The notes: generated by a model from the sequence alone, not told the origin. 64,000 nucleotides of DNA from Piscinibacter sp. XHJ-5 (GCF_029855045.1 NZ_CP123228.1:4278001-4342000), one strand, 5' to 3'; counted from the first letter of the stretch, positions 1-9,431 are shown. Made by a program: numbers and translations.

Positions 1-8
1 CGGTTGAG

Positions 9-953
9 ATGAATGCACCAGGCCTCAGCGACGCGCTGTCGGCAGCAGAGCCGGTCGTCGCAGCCCGGCCGCGCCCCGCGCGTCGCGACGCCGGAGTGCC
101 GGCCTGGCTGCAGGCCCTGCCCTTCGCGGCCGTCTTCGTCTTCTTCTTCATCGCGCCTCTGGTGCTCGTGGCGGCGGTGAGCCTGTGGCCGACCAGCGAC
201 TATGCGCTGGTGCCGGGCTTCACCTTCGACAACTACGCGACGATCTTTGCCGGCTGCGGCAATCTGGCCGATCCGTGCGTGACCCTGAAGACCTATGCGT
301 CCACGCTGCGCTTCTCGCTGACGGCGTGGGCGATCACGCTGGTGCTGGGCTTCACGATCGCCTACTTCCTGGCCTTCCACGTTCGCTCGGTGGCGATGCA
401 GACGCTGCTGTTCGTGGTGTGCACGATTCCGTTCTGGACCTCCAACGTGATCCGCATGATCTCGTGGCTGCCGCTGCTGGGCCGCAATGGCCTGGTGAAC
501 CAGGCCATGCTCGGCGCGGGCCTGGTGGACCAGCCGGTCGAGTGGCTGCTGTTCTCCCAGTTCTCGGTGGTGCTGACATTCGTCCACCTCAACACGATGT
601 TCATGCTGGTGCCCATCTTCAACTCGATGATGCGCATCGACCGCTCGCTGCTCGAAGCCGCGGAGGACGCGGGCGCCACCGCCTGGCAGACGCTGTGGCA
701 CGTGATCGTGCCGCTGTCGCGCACCGGCGTGCTGATCGGCTCGATCTTCGTCATCACGCTCGTGATGGGCGACTTCGTCACCGTCGGCGTCATGGGCGGC
801 CAGCAGATCGCGTCGGTCGGCAAGATCATCCAGGTGCAGACCTCGTACCTGCAGTTCCCGCTGGCCGCGGCCAACGCGGTGGTGCTGCTGGCCGTGGTGC
901 TGCTGATCATCGTGGCGCTCAACCGCCTGGTCGACCTGCGCAAGGAGCTCTGA
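9..953 (+). CDS. ABC transporter permease, PotB type
   Basis: The 314-residue protein is an inner-membrane permease of the spermidine/putrescine-type (PotB) ABC importer family. About six hydrophobic segments are visible, the first near residues 35-60, and the cytoplasmic EAA loop that contacts the ATPase is seen as EDAGATAWQTLWHVIVPL near residue 217. Its stop overlaps the start of the second permease (TGATG), so the two are translationally coupled and probably form a heterodimer. A TGA at positions 5-7 probably ends an upstream operon gene that lies outside the window (ATPase or binding protein). The substrate cannot be read from the sequence. The neighbouring racemase-like gene hints at an amino-acid or hydantoin-like compound rather than a polyamine. 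Confidence 0.9.
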   Translation: MNAPGLSDALSAAEPVVAARPRPARRDAGVPAWLQALPFAAVFVFFFIAPLVLVAAVSLWPTSDYALVPGFTFDNYATIFAGCGNLADPCVTLKTYASTLRFSLTAWAITLVLGFTIAYFLAFHVRSVAMQTLLFVVCTIPFWTSNVIRMISWLPLLGRNGLVNQAMLGAGLVDQPVEWLLFSQFSVVLTFVHLNTMFMLVPIFNSMMRIDRSLLEAAEDAGATAWQTLWHVIVPLSRTGVLIGSIFVITLVMGDFVTVGVMGGQQIASVGKIIQVQTSYLQFPLAAANAVVLLAVVLLIIVALNRLVDLRKEL

Positions 954-1834
954 TGAAACGCGAACCGCGCCGTCCGGGCTTCTGGCCGCTGGCCTGCGTC
1001 TTCGCCGGCTTCGTGCTGTTTCTCTACGGGCCGGTGATCACCATCTTCGTGCTGAGCTTCCAGGGTCCCGAAGGCGGGCTCACCTTCCCGATGCGCGGCC
1101 TGTCCACCCACTGGTATGCCGAGCTGGGCAAGGGCCTCGGCGTGGTCGACATCGGCGCGGCGCTGCGGCGCTCGTTCTCGCTCGGCGCCGTGGTGATGCT
1201 GCTCACCGTGCTGCTGTCGCTGTCGGCGGGGCTGGCGTTCCGCAAGCGCCTGCCCGGCGGCAACGCGCTGTTCTACGTGACCGTGGCCAGCCTCATCATG
1301 CCGTCCATCATCGTGTCGCTGGGCATCGCGTTGCAGTTCCGCCTGCTCGATGCAGCGCTGAAGTGGCTGCTCGAGGCGGTCGGCGCCGGCTCGATGCTCG
1401 AGGGCTACACCACTTCGCTCGGCCTGTACACCTCGGGGCTGGGCGCGCATCTCTCCTGGACGCTGCCGTTCGGACTGCTCATCATGTTCGCGGTGTTCAA
1501 CCGCTTCAACCCGGCCTACGAGGAGGCCGCGCGCGACCAGGGCGCGACGCCATGGCAGAGCTTGCGCCACGTCGTGCTTCCTCTGATCGCGCCGTCGGTG
1601 GTCGGCATCGGCATGTTCGGCTTCACGCTGAGCTGGGACGAGATCTCGCGCTCGTCGCAGGCCGTGGGCGAGCTCAACACCCTGCCGCTGGAGCTGCAGG
1701 GGCTCACCACCACCGTGACCACGCCCGCCATCTATGCGCTGGGCACGCTGACGACCGGCGTGTCGCTCGCGGTCGTCACCGCCGCGCTGATCGCGGTGGC
1801 CGCACTGCGCCGGCGTCGCGCCGCGCCGCGCTGA
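953..1834 (+). CDS. ABC transporter permease, PotC type
   Basis: The 293-residue protein is the second inner-membrane permease of the same importer, of the PotC class. It has an N-terminal membrane anchor (about residues 12-35), several further hydrophobic helices and an EAA loop (EAARDQGATPWQSLRHVVLP). The ATG overlaps the stop of the previous permease by one base, which fixes the start and shows translational coupling. The C-terminus ends in an arginine-rich cytoplasmic tail. The racemase-like gene begins 13 bases downstream, so it is probably in the same transcript. Confidence 0.9.
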   Translation: MKREPRRPGFWPLACVFAGFVLFLYGPVITIFVLSFQGPEGGLTFPMRGLSTHWYAELGKGLGVVDIGAALRRSFSLGAVVMLLTVLLSLSAGLAFRKRLPGGNALFYVTVASLIMPSIIVSLGIALQFRLLDAALKWLLEAVGAGSMLEGYTTSLGLYTSGLGAHLSWTLPFGLLIMFAVFNRFNPAYEEAARDQGATPWQSLRHVVLPLIAPSVVGIGMFGFTLSWDEISRSSQAVGELNTLPLELQGLTTTVTTPAIYALGTLTTGVSLAVVTAALIAVAALRRRRAAPR

Positions 1835-1847
1835 GGCGCCTTCCCCG

Positions 1848-2573
1848 ATGCGGCTGCTGATCGTCAATCCCAATACCTCTTCGGCCACGACGGCCTTGCT
1901 GCAACGGCATGTGGCCGGCGCGGCCGGAGCGCACGTGATGGTGGAGGCCACCACGGCTCGCTTCGGCGCCAGCTACATCGCGGACGAGACGAGCTACGCG
2001 GTCGCTGCGCATGCGGCGCTCGACGCCTACGCCGTGCACGCCGAAGCCCATGGCGAGCCCGACGCGGTGCTGCTCGCCTGCTTCGGCGATCCCGGGGTGG
2101 AGGCCCTGCGCCAGCTCTCGCGGCGGCCGGTGATCGGGCTCGCCGAGGCGTCGATGCGCGAAGCGACGGGCTTGGGCATGTTCGCTGTCGTCACCGGTGG
2201 CAGAGCCTGGGGGCCGATGCTGGAGCGGATCGCGCGCAGCTGGGGATTCGGCGGCGCGCTGGCACGCGTGCACACGGTCGAGCCGTCGGGCGCCGAGCTG
2301 GCCGCCGACGTGGATGCCGCGGCGTCGCTGCTCGGTGCGGCCTGCCGTGAGGCGGCCGTCGGCGTCCAGGCGGTGATCCTCGGCGGGGCGGCCCTGGCCG
2401 GACTGGCAGGGCGCATCGAGCGCAGCGCCAGCGTTGCGCTCATCGACAGCGTGGCGGCGGGGACCCGGGCCATCGTGCGCATGGCACGAGCCGATGATCG
2501 GCAGATGCGGACGACGCGCGCGGCGGCGGCGTGGACGGGCGTGTCCGATGCGTTGTCGCGGCGCTTGGGGTGA
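1848..2573 (+). CDS. Asp/Glu/hydantoin racemase family protein
   Basis: The 241-residue cytoplasmic protein belongs to the two-domain Asp/Glu/hydantoin racemase superfamily. The N-terminus (LLIVNPNTS) is typical of the family, which normally uses two cysteines as an acid/base pair. The first is present (ACFGDPG, Cys78). At the second, usually in an ILGCAGMAG-like motif, the sequence reads ILGGAALAG, so Gly180 stands where Cys is expected. Classical two-base racemisation is therefore doubtful, and a decarboxylase- or isomerase-like chemistry, or a non-catalytic role, is possible. The gene follows the two ABC permeases and precedes a GntR regulator, which suggests a small uptake and conversion operon. 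Confidence 0.8.
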   Translation: MRLLIVNPNTSSATTALLQRHVAGAAGAHVMVEATTARFGASYIADETSYAVAAHAALDAYAVHAEAHGEPDAVLLACFGDPGVEALRQLSRRPVIGLAEASMREATGLGMFAVVTGGRAWGPMLERIARSWGFGGALARVHTVEPSGAELAADVDAAASLLGAACREAAVGVQAVILGGAALAGLAGRIERSASVALIDSVAAGTRAIVRMARADDRQMRTTRAAAAWTGVSDALSRRLG

Positions 2574-2596
2574 CGTGGCGGCAGACAATCCATCGC

Positions 2597-3304
2597 ATGC
2601 CGGCACACCAGAAATCCATCCCTCCGCCCACCAGCGGCCTCGTCGTCCGCAGCGCCATCTACGACCGCATCGTGCAGGCGGTGATGGAGCACCGCCTGCC
2701 GCCGGGGACCAAGCTGGTGGAGGACCGGCTGGCCGAGCTGTTCGACACCAGCCGCGCGCAAGTGCGCGACGTGCTGGCACGGCTGGCCGACGAAGGCGTG
2801 GTCACCACCATTCCCAACCGCGGCGCCTTCATCGCCTCGCCGTCGCCGGACGAGACCCGCGAGGTGTTCGAGGCGCGCCGCCTCATCGAGCCGGCGCTGG
2901 TGCGCCGCCTGATCGCGCGCCGCGACGCCGACGCAGTGGCCCGGCTGCGCGCCGCGGTCCGTGAGGAACAGCTTGCACGCGCCCGGCAGGACCGGCCGGC
3001 CATGGTGCGGCTGTCGGCCGAGTTCCACGTGCGCCTGGCCGAATACGCCGGCAACCGCATGCTCGAGCGCAGCATGCGTGCGCTGGCCTCCTTGAGCTGC
3101 CTGGCGATATTCCTGTACGACGCGCCGCATGCCACGGCCTGCCGCGAGGACGAACACGAGCTGCTGCTGGCCGCCATCGAGCGCCGCCGCGCCGAGCGCG
3201 CAGCTGCGCTGATGGTGGAGCACCTGGATCACATCGAAGGCTCGCTCGATCTGCGGCCGCAGCGCGATGCACCGGTGGATCTGGCGGCGGCGCTGAAGAT
3301 GTAG
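2597..3304 (+). CDS. GntR family transcriptional regulator (FCD type)
   Basis: The protein of about 235 residues has an N-terminal winged helix-turn-helix (about residues 15-80, including LPPGTKLVEDRLAELF and the recognition region SRAQVRDVLARL). An all-helical FCD-type effector domain follows, with the metal/ligand-binding pattern of arginine, aspartate and histidine residues (for example ARRLIEPALVRRL and FHVRLAEYAGN). The ATG at 2597 is preferred because it places the start 20-odd residues before the DNA-binding domain. An in-frame upstream ATG at 2531 would overlap the racemase gene by 43 bases. It probably controls the adjacent ABC importer and racemase genes in response to their substrate. 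Confidence 0.85.
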   Translation: MPAHQKSIPPPTSGLVVRSAIYDRIVQAVMEHRLPPGTKLVEDRLAELFDTSRAQVRDVLARLADEGVVTTIPNRGAFIASPSPDETREVFEARRLIEPALVRRLIARRDADAVARLRAAVREEQLARARQDRPAMVRLSAEFHVRLAEYAGNRMLERSMRALASLSCLAIFLYDAPHATACREDEHELLLAAIERRRAERAAALMVEHLDHIEGSLDLRPQRDAPVDLAAALKM

Positions 3305-3354
3305 CCCTCACCCCTGCCCCTCTCCCGCCTGCGGCAGAGGGCCAGGGTGAGGGC
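3304..3354. repeat. Inverted-repeat element between convergent genes
   Basis: Ten-base arms GCCCTCACCC and GGGTGAGGGC enclose a smaller, imperfect CCCCTCTCCCGCC/GGCAGAGGG stem. The element fills the whole gap between the convergent GntR and ftsH genes. It could act as a bidirectional terminator, although it lacks a T-run, and it resembles the dispersed palindromes seen again at 46089 and 54464. Confidence 0.6.
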
Positions 3355-3356
3355 CC

Positions 3357-5336
3357 CTACGACACCGCCCGCAAGGGCTGATTCGCCAGTGCCGGCGCGG
3401 GCGGCAACCCCGTCACCTCGAGGATCTCCTGCTCGCCCAGCGTCTCGCGCTCGAGCAGGGCGCGCACCAGCGCGTCGAGAGAGCGGCGATGCTCGTTCAG
3501 CAGGCGCTTGGCCTCTTCGTGGCTCTCGTGCAGGATGCGGTGCACCTCGGCGTCGATGACGCGGGCCGTGTCCTCGCTGAAGGGCTTCGCGCCCGCGTAG
3601 GCGCCGCCGATGCCGAGATAGGGGTTGTCGCGCGGCGCGAGCTCGACCATGCCCAGCTCGTCGCTCATGCCCCAGCGCGTGACCATGTTGCGCGCGAGCT
3701 GCGTGGCCTGCTCGATGTCGTTCTCGGCGCCGGTGGTCCTGGTGCCGTACACCACCTCCTCGGCCGCGCGCCCGCCCAGCATGCCGACGATGCGCGCCCG
3801 CAGGTAGGCCTCGGGGTAGTTGTAGCGGTCGGTCTGCGGTCGCTGGTAGGTGACGCCCAGCGCCTGCCCGCGCGGCACGATGGTCACGCGGTGCACCGGG
3901 TCGGCGCCCGGCATCACCAGTCCCAGGATGGCATGGCCGCTCTCGTGATAGGCGATGCGCTCGCGGTCCTCGCGGGTCAGCAGCAGCGGGCGCTCCGGAC
4001 CGAGCACGATCTTCTCCAGCGCATCGAGGAAGTCCTTGTGATGCACCTCGTTGCGCTCGCGGCGCGCGGCCAGCAGCGCCGCCTCGTTCACCAGGTTCTT
4101 CAGGTCCGCCCCCGACAGGCCCGGCGTGGCCGACGCCAGCTCGCCCAGGTCGACCTCATGCGCCAGCGGCACCTTGCGCGTGTGCACCCGCAGGATGGCT
4201 TCGCGGCCGACGCGGTCCGGCAGGTTCACCACCACGCGCCGATCGAAGCGGCCGGGACGCAGCAGCGCGCGGTCCAGCACGTCGGGCTGGTTGGTCGCCG
4301 CCAGCACGATGATGCCCTCGCGCCCCGAGAAGCCATCCATCTCGGTGAGGATCTGGTTCAGCGTCTGCTCCTGCTCGCCGACGCCGCCGATGGACGTCGG
4401 TCCGCGCGCACGCCCGATCGAATCGATCTCGTCGATGAAGATGATCGCCGGCGCGTTCTCGCGCGCCTGCTTGAAGAGGTCGCGCACTCTCGCCGCGCCG
4501 ACCCCGACGATCATCTCGACGAACTCCGCCGCGCTCATCGAGAAGAACGGCACGCCCGCTTCGCCCGCCACCGCCTTCGCGAGCAAGGTCTTGCCGGTGC
4601 CCGGCGCCCCGATCAACAGCACGCCCTTCGGCGCGGTGCCGCCCAGGCGCGTGTACTTCTGCGGGTCCTTCAGGAAGTCGACGACCTCGACCAGCTCGTT
4701 CTCGGCTTCGTCGATGCCGGCCACGTCGGCGAAGGTGACGCGGTTCTCGGCGTCCTGGTCGTAGCGGCGCGCCTTGCTCTTGCCGATGCCCATCAGCCCG
4801 CCGCCGAGCCCGCCACCCTGCTGCGCGCGGCGGTACAGCCAGACGTAGAAGGCGATCAGCAGCAGCGCCGGGCCGAAGCCGAGGAAGAAGTTGCCCCAGC
4901 CTCCGCCGGTGCGGATGGGCACGGCGCTGATCTCCACGCCGTGGTCGATGAGGAAGGTCTCCAGGCCTTCGTCGACGAAGGCCGGCAGCGTGGTGGTGAA
5001 GGTGTCATGCGGCCGCGGCGCCTGCGCCGGCGCACTGGCGCGCGCCGCGCGCGGCGGCACGCTGCTGCCTTCGGGCGGCGGCCAGGGGATCGCCGAGACG
5101 AAGCTTCCCTCGATGCTCACGCCCTGGCTGTAGATCGACTTCACGTTGCGCTTGGCCACCTGCTCCTTGAACACGGTGTAGGGCACGGTCGCCGGCGCGT
5201 CGGGGTCGGGGAACAGCAGGCGCATCACCAGGTAGTTGGCCAGCAGCAGCGCGATGAAGGTCCACCACGCGCGGCGCGGCGGCACCTTGGCGGGCTGCTT
5301 GTCCTTGCCCTGGGTCAAACGGGTCCACCAGTTCAT
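3357..5336 (-). CDS. ftsH: ATP-dependent zinc metalloprotease FtsH
   Basis: The protein of about 659 residues is a membrane-anchored AAA+ protease. It has two transmembrane segments (about 24-42 and 150-168) flanking a periplasmic domain, an AAA module with Walker A GAPGTGKT (243-250), Walker B IIFIDEID and second region of homology GRFDRR, and an M41 peptidase domain with HESGH (464-468) and the downstream Asp ligand in TGAENDI. Two things are unusual. The periplasmic domain carries a Pro/Ala-rich insert of about 25 residues, and the pore motif reads MIVG where Escherichia coli FtsH has MFVG. The ATG at 5336 is used, and a TTG at 5351 is possible. It stands alone, unlike the usual rlmE-ftsH-folP order, so it may be a second, accessory FtsH. 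Confidence 0.9.
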   Translation of the reverse strand: MNWWTRLTQGKDKQPAKVPPRRAWWTFIALLLANYLVMRLLFPDPDAPATVPYTVFKEQVAKRNVKSIYSQGVSIEGSFVSAIPWPPPEGSSVPPRAARASAPAQAPRPHDTFTTTLPAFVDEGLETFLIDHGVEISAVPIRTGGGWGNFFLGFGPALLLIAFYVWLYRRAQQGGGLGGGLMGIGKSKARRYDQDAENRVTFADVAGIDEAENELVEVVDFLKDPQKYTRLGGTAPKGVLLIGAPGTGKTLLAKAVAGEAGVPFFSMSAAEFVEMIVGVGAARVRDLFKQARENAPAIIFIDEIDSIGRARGPTSIGGVGEQEQTLNQILTEMDGFSGREGIIVLAATNQPDVLDRALLRPGRFDRRVVVNLPDRVGREAILRVHTRKVPLAHEVDLGELASATPGLSGADLKNLVNEAALLAARRERNEVHHKDFLDALEKIVLGPERPLLLTREDRERIAYHESGHAILGLVMPGADPVHRVTIVPRGQALGVTYQRPQTDRYNYPEAYLRARIVGMLGGRAAEEVVYGTRTTGAENDIEQATQLARNMVTRWGMSDELGMVELAPRDNPYLGIGGAYAGAKPFSEDTARVIDAEVHRILHESHEEAKRLLNEHRRSLDALVRALLERETLGEQEILEVTGLPPAPALANQPLRAVS

Positions 5337-5381
5337 GCGCAGATTCGGCAATCGGCATTCCCGGCCACCACCACACCCTCG

Positions 5382-5759
5382 TCAAAGACTCTCCGACGCA
5401 TCGAAATCCAGCTCGACCTTCGCCCCGTTCGGATCGAAGCAGAAGAGCTGCCAGGTGCCCGCCCCGGCCTGCCGGCGCAGGTCGTACTTGACCCCTTGCT
5501 CGTCGAAGCGCGCCTTCACGTCCTTCAGGCCCTGCGCGGTGAACGCCATGTGGTCGATGACCCCGGCCCGCTGCGGCGGCACCGGCCGGTCGAAGTACAC
5601 GTGCAGCAGCGCCTGCGGTCCGCCGGCGTAGAGCCAGGCGCCGGGAAAGCCGAGGTCGGGCCGATGGCCGACCGTCATGCCCAGCAGGCCGACGTAGAAA
5701 GCGAGCGTCCGGTCCGCGTCCTCCGCGATGACGGTGAAATGGTTCATGCCGACGATCAT
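5382..5759 (-). CDS. VOC family protein (glyoxalase/dioxygenase fold)
   Basis: The 125-residue protein has the paired beta-alpha-beta-beta-beta fold pattern of the vicinal oxygen chelate family. Candidate metal ligands are His in MNHFTVI, His in DHMAFT and Glu in the C-terminal KVELDFD. The start at 5759 follows an AGGAGG Shine-Dalgarno by about seven bases and lies 10 bases after the stop of the preceding gene. It is the last gene of the large minus-strand block. Family members are glyoxalases, ring-cleaving dioxygenases or resistance proteins. Here a dioxygenase or isomerase step in the catabolic pathway is the likeliest role, but the substrate is unknown. Confidence 0.85.
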   Translation of the reverse strand: MIVGMNHFTVIAEDADRTLAFYVGLLGMTVGHRPDLGFPGAWLYAGGPQALLHVYFDRPVPPQRAGVIDHMAFTAQGLKDVKARFDEQGVKYDLRRQAGAGTWQLFCFDPNGAKVELDFDASESL

Positions 5760-5769
5760 CCAGGCCTCC

Positions 5770-7242
5770 TCAAGCGATCAGGACCAGGGCCCCGATGGTG
5801 GCACGCGATTCGAGCCGCGCGTGGGCAAGGCCTGCCGCATCGAGCGGGAATCGCGACAGCGGCGGCGGGTCCAGCGTGCCGTCGGCGAGCGCCTGCCACA
5901 CCCGCTGGGCGCGCTCGGCCAGTGCGGCCTGCGTGGCCACGTGATGGAACACCGCGGGGCGAGAGAACGTCGCCGACTTCTGCACCAGCATGTCGGGCGA
6001 GATGGGCGACAGGGCGCCGCTCGCCTGGCCCAGGCTGACCCAGTGCCCGCAGGCGGCGAGCGCGGCGAAGTTCTCCTCGCGCGCCGCCTCGCCGAGACCG
6101 TCGACGATCAGGTCCGCACCGTCGAACTGCCGCTGCACCGCCTCGGCGAATCGGTACTCGCGCGTGACGATGACATGCCCGCAGCCGTGCTCGCGCGCCA
6201 CGCGCGCCTTCTCCTCGCTGGACACCGTGCCGATCACAATGGCGCCCAGCTTGCGCGCCCAGCTGCACACGAGCAGGCCCACGCCGCCGGCAGCCGCATG
6301 CACCAGCACACGCATGCCGGGGCGCACGTGCCCCAGGTCGCGCAGCACGATGTCCGCCGTGATGCCCTTGAGCAGCAGCGCCGCCGCCGTCTCGTCGTCG
6401 ATGCCTGTCGGCAGCCGCACGACCCACTCCGCGGGCACCGTGCGCACGCTGCAGTACGCCCCGGGCGCCGGCCCGAGATAGGCCACGCGATCACCGGGCA
6501 GCAGCGTGCCGGCGCCCTCTCCCACGTCGATCACCGTGCCGGCCGCTTCCATGCCGGGCACGCCGGGCGACGCGGACGACACCGGCAGCATGGTCGGGAT
6601 CCACCCGCGGCGCAGGTACACATCGATGAAGTTGACGCCGATCGCCCGCTGGCCGATGCGCACTTCGCCTGCCCGGGGCGGCGGCGCTTCGCCGTCGGCG
6701 GCCTCAAGCTGCTCGCTGCCGCCGTAGGCATGCAGGCGCACCTGCCGCGATGGCAGCGGCCGCCCCCCGGCGTCAGCCGCGCCGCGTCCGCGCAGATCGC
6801 CCGCCTGCTGCAGGTGGCGTCTCAGGTTCTCGAAGCCCGCTTCGTAGACGCCGCTGGCCACCATCTCGCGCAGCTCACGCTCGCGCCCCGGCGGTGTGGC
6901 GAAGGTCGATTCCCAGTGCCAGAAGGTGCGGTTGCCGTCAGTCACGGGCTTCAACGTGACGGTGGCCACGTAGCGCTGCAGCGGCACCGTCGCCTCGACG
7001 ATGCAGTAGGTCGAGCGGTGCTCGGTGTCCGACAGCGCCAGCAGCTGCTCGCGGATGCGGTTGCCGTCCTTCAGCGTGAAGCTGCGCACGCAGCCGACCC
7101 GATCGCTGCCCTCGCCGCCCTCGATGCGGCTGTGGTCGACGACCTCGTGCCACTGGTCGTGGCTGTTGAAGTCGCGCAGCACCGCCCAGACGCGCTCGAT
7201 GGGCGCGTCGATGACGGTGGAGCGGGTTACCCGTTGAAGCAA
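5770..7242 (-). CDS. SRPBCC domain fused to zinc-free quinone oxidoreductase
   Basis: The 490-residue protein joins two normally separate domains. Residues 1 to about 147 form an SRPBCC (START/PYR-like) hydrophobic-ligand domain with DAPIERVWAVLRDFN and GCVRSF motifs. After a short Arg/Gly-rich linker, residues from about 165 form a medium-chain dehydrogenase of the NADPH:quinone oxidoreductase class, with NFIDVYLRRG and the nucleotide-binding AAAGGVGLL motif. The zinc-binding cysteines of alcohol dehydrogenases are absent. The N-terminal domain is clearly related to the next gene upstream. The SRPBCC part may bind the substrate that the oxidoreductase part reduces. The reading frame is open throughout, so this is not an obvious frameshift artefact. 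Confidence 0.85.
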   Translation of the reverse strand: MLQRVTRSTVIDAPIERVWAVLRDFNSHDQWHEVVDHSRIEGGEGSDRVGCVRSFTLKDGNRIREQLLALSDTEHRSTYCIVEATVPLQRYVATVTLKPVTDGNRTFWHWESTFATPPGRERELREMVASGVYEAGFENLRRHLQQAGDLRGRGAADAGGRPLPSRQVRLHAYGGSEQLEAADGEAPPPRAGEVRIGQRAIGVNFIDVYLRRGWIPTMLPVSSASPGVPGMEAAGTVIDVGEGAGTLLPGDRVAYLGPAPGAYCSVRTVPAEWVVRLPTGIDDETAAALLLKGITADIVLRDLGHVRPGMRVLVHAAAGGVGLLVCSWARKLGAIVIGTVSSEEKARVAREHGCGHVIVTREYRFAEAVQRQFDGADLIVDGLGEAAREENFAALAACGHWVSLGQASGALSPISPDMLVQKSATFSRPAVFHHVATQAALAERAQRVWQALADGTLDPPPLSRFPLDAAGLAHARLESRATIGALVLIA

Positions 7243-7297
7243 GACAGATCCAGACCACAGAGACCGAACGCCCCGAAGGCGCGAGAGATGGGCGAGC

Positions 7298-7735
7298 TCA
7301 CCGCCGGAAATGCCGCTTCAGCGCATCGAAGCCCACCTGGAACACGCCCTGCCCGATCAGCTCGGTCAGCTCGCGTTCGCGGCCCTCGGCACAGTCGAAC
7401 TCGGCGCTCCACTCGGCGAAGGTGCGCGCGCCGTCGGTGACGGGCGTCAGCTTCAGCGTCGCGATGTACTGGTCGACGCCCATCGGGCTGTCGAGGATCG
7501 AGTACGTGCACGCATAGTCGTAGTCCGACAGGGCCAGCAGCCTCTCGCGGATCTGCCCGCCGTCGCGGGTGTGGAAGCGCCGCACGCAGCCGACGCGGTC
7601 GGCGGCGTCGTCGCCTTCGATGCGGCTGTCGGCGATGCCCGGGTGCCATTGCGGCAAGCCGTTGAAGTCGCGCACCCGCGACCAGACCGCCTGGGCGTCG
7701 GCGTCGATCACGCTGGAGACGTAGACCTGCACCAT
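7298..7735 (-). CDS. SRPBCC family protein
   Basis: The 145-residue protein is a stand-alone SRPBCC (START-like) domain, a helix-grip fold that binds hydrophobic ligands in the cytoplasm. It starts MVQVYVSSVIDAD, one codon-scale gap after the flotillin stop, and shows RDFNGLPQWHPGI, SRIEG, DRVGCVRRF and LTPVTDGARTF. The same blocks recur in the N-terminus of the neighbouring fusion protein, so the two arose by tandem duplication. It may be a polyketide-cyclase-like enzyme or a ligand-binding partner in the pathway. The sequence does not decide between these. Confidence 0.85.
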   Translation of the reverse strand: MVQVYVSSVIDADAQAVWSRVRDFNGLPQWHPGIADSRIEGDDAADRVGCVRRFHTRDGGQIRERLLALSDYDYACTYSILDSPMGVDQYIATLKLTPVTDGARTFAEWSAEFDCAEGRERELTELIGQGVFQVGFDALKRHFRR

Positions 7736-7739
7736 CGCC

Positions 7740-9431
7740 TCATTCCTTCTTCGCCGTCGGCGACGACGGCAGCGCCGCCGGGCCGCCGGCCGCCCCGCCG
7801 GCCAGGCGGTTGATGTCGCCCGCATCGAGCCCGATCTCGCGCAGCAGCTGGTCGACGATGGGCGCCTGCGCGCGGAAGCGCAGCGCCGAGTTGACGATGC
7901 TGTCGGAGAAGCCGGCGCCGTGGGTGTCGCCGTTTGCATGGCCGCCGCCGGCCAGTCCGTCGACGTGCAGGATCTTGATGCCCTCGATGCGCTCCATCGG
8001 CCGCACCGCCTCGCGGATGATGGCTTCGGCCTTCTCGACCAGCCGCAGGCGCAGCGCCGAGGCCCGCGCCTCCGGCGTCAGCACGTTGTGCGCCTCGTTC
8101 ATCATGCGCAGGGCCTCGGCCTCGATCTCGGCGCGCACGCGCAGCGCCAGCGCCTTGATCTTCTCGGCATCGGCATCGGCTTCGGCCTGGGCCCGGATCG
8201 CCGCGCCGCGGTCGGCGCTCGCGCTCTTCTCGGCGGCGGCGGCATGCGTGAGCCGCAGCGCCTCGCGCTCGGCCGCCTGCGCGGCGCCGATCAGCTCGAT
8301 CTGCTTGCGGCGCTCGGCCGTCTCGACCTCGCGCGCGGTGAACACCTTCTCCTCGGCCGCCACCGCCATGGCCCGAGCCTCGTCGGCCGCGGCCTGCGCC
8401 TCGCTCTGCGCCTTGCTCTCCTGCGCCACCGCGATCGCCCGCTGCTGCTCGGCCAGCTCCAGCGCCTGCCGCCGCTCGATCTCGGCGGCCTGCAGCGTGC
8501 GCTCCTTGAGGATGCGCTCCTGCTCGACCGACTGCTCCGAGCGGATGCGCGCGGCCTCGATGGTCTGGCGCGCCGCGATCTGCGCGCCTTCAGCGTCCTG
8601 CTCGCGACGCGCGCGCTCGGTGACGAGCTCGGCCTTCTGGCGGGCGCGCGCAACCTCGACTTCGCGCTGCTGCGTCAGGCGGGCGTACTCGCTCTCGCGG
8701 TCGATGTCCAGCGAGAGCTTCTCGGCCTCGAGGTTCTTGTTGCGGATCGCGATGAGGGTGTCCTGCTCGACGTCGTTGCGCTGCTTCTTGCGGTGCTCGA
8801 TCTGCTCGGTGAGCCGCGTCAGGCCCTCGGCGTCGAAGGCGTTGCTCGGGTTGAAGAACTCCATGCCGGTCTGGTCCAGCTGCGTCAGCGACGCCGCTTC
8901 CAGCTCCAGGCCGTTCTTCGTCAGGTCGCCGGCGACCGCCTCGCGCACGCGCCGCACATAGGCGCCGCGCTGCTCGTGCAGCTGCTCCATGGTCATCTCG
9001 GCGGCCGCGGTGCGCAGCGCGTCGACGAACTTGCCTTCGACGAGCTCCTTCAGCTGCTCCGGCTCCAGCGTGCGCTGGCCGAGCGTCTGCGCCGCCGCCG
9101 CCACCGCGTCGGGCGCCGCTGCCACGCGCACGTAGAACTCCGCGATCACGTCGACGCGCATGCGGTCCTTGGTGATCAGCGCCTTGTCGCGCCCGCGCGC
9201 CACCTCGAGGCGAAGCGTGTTCATGTTCACCGGGATCACCTCGTGCACGATGGGCAGCACGAAGGCGCCGCCGTCGAGCACGACCTTCTGGCCGCCGAGC
9301 CCGGTGCGGACGAAAGCGCGCTCCTTGCTGGAGCGCAGGTACAGCCAGTGCAGCAGCCACACGCCGATCGCCACGACGATGGCGACGACGATCAGGCCGA
9401 GGAGGAAGGTGCCGAATTGAGCGCCTGTCAT
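7740..9431 (-). CDS. Flotillin family (SPFH) membrane protein
   Basis: The 563-residue protein has an N-terminal membrane segment (about 8-28), an SPFH/band 7 domain (about 30-200, with [15 protein letters not shown] and [13 protein letters not shown]) and a long coiled coil rich in Glu, Ala, Arg and Gln (about 220-480). A C-terminal flotillin tail follows, with [14 protein letters not shown]. Flotillins scaffold membrane microdomains. The start overlaps the stop of the TIM-barrel gene by four bases (ATGA), which places it firmly inside this catabolic operon. That is an unusual location for a flotillin and suggests it organises the importer or membrane-bound steps. Confidence 0.9.
   Translation of the reverse strand: MTGAQFGTFLLGLIVVAIVVAIGVWLLHWLYLRSSKERAFVRTGLGGQKVVLDGGAFVLPIVHEVIPVNMNTLRLEVARGRDKALITKDRMRVDVIAEFYVRVAAAPDAVAAAAQTLGQRTLEPEQLKELVEGKFVDALRTAAAEMTMEQLHEQRGAYVRRVREAVAGDLTKNGLELEAASLTQLDQTGMEFFNPSNAFDAEGLTRLTEQIEHRKKQRNDVEQDTLIAIRNKNLEAEKLSLDIDRESEYARLTQQREVEVARARQKAELVTERARREQDAEGAQIAARQTIEAARIRSEQSVEQERILKERTLQAAEIERRQALELAEQQRAIAVAQESKAQSEAQAAADEARAMAVAAEEKVFTAREVETAERRKQIELIGAAQAAEREALRLTHAAAAEKSASADRGAAIRAQAEADADAEKIKALALRVRAEIEAEALRMMNEAHNVLTPEARASALRLRLVEKAEAIIREAVRPMERIEGIKILHVDGLAGGGHANGDTHGAGFSDSIVNSALRFRAQAPIVDQLLREIGLDAGDINRLAGGAAGGPAALPSSPTAKKE

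Noticed and set aside
3489..6038. 849-codon frame opposite ftsH and neighbours
   Set aside because: The minus-strand proteins match known families with all motifs. The plus-strand frame is a shadow.
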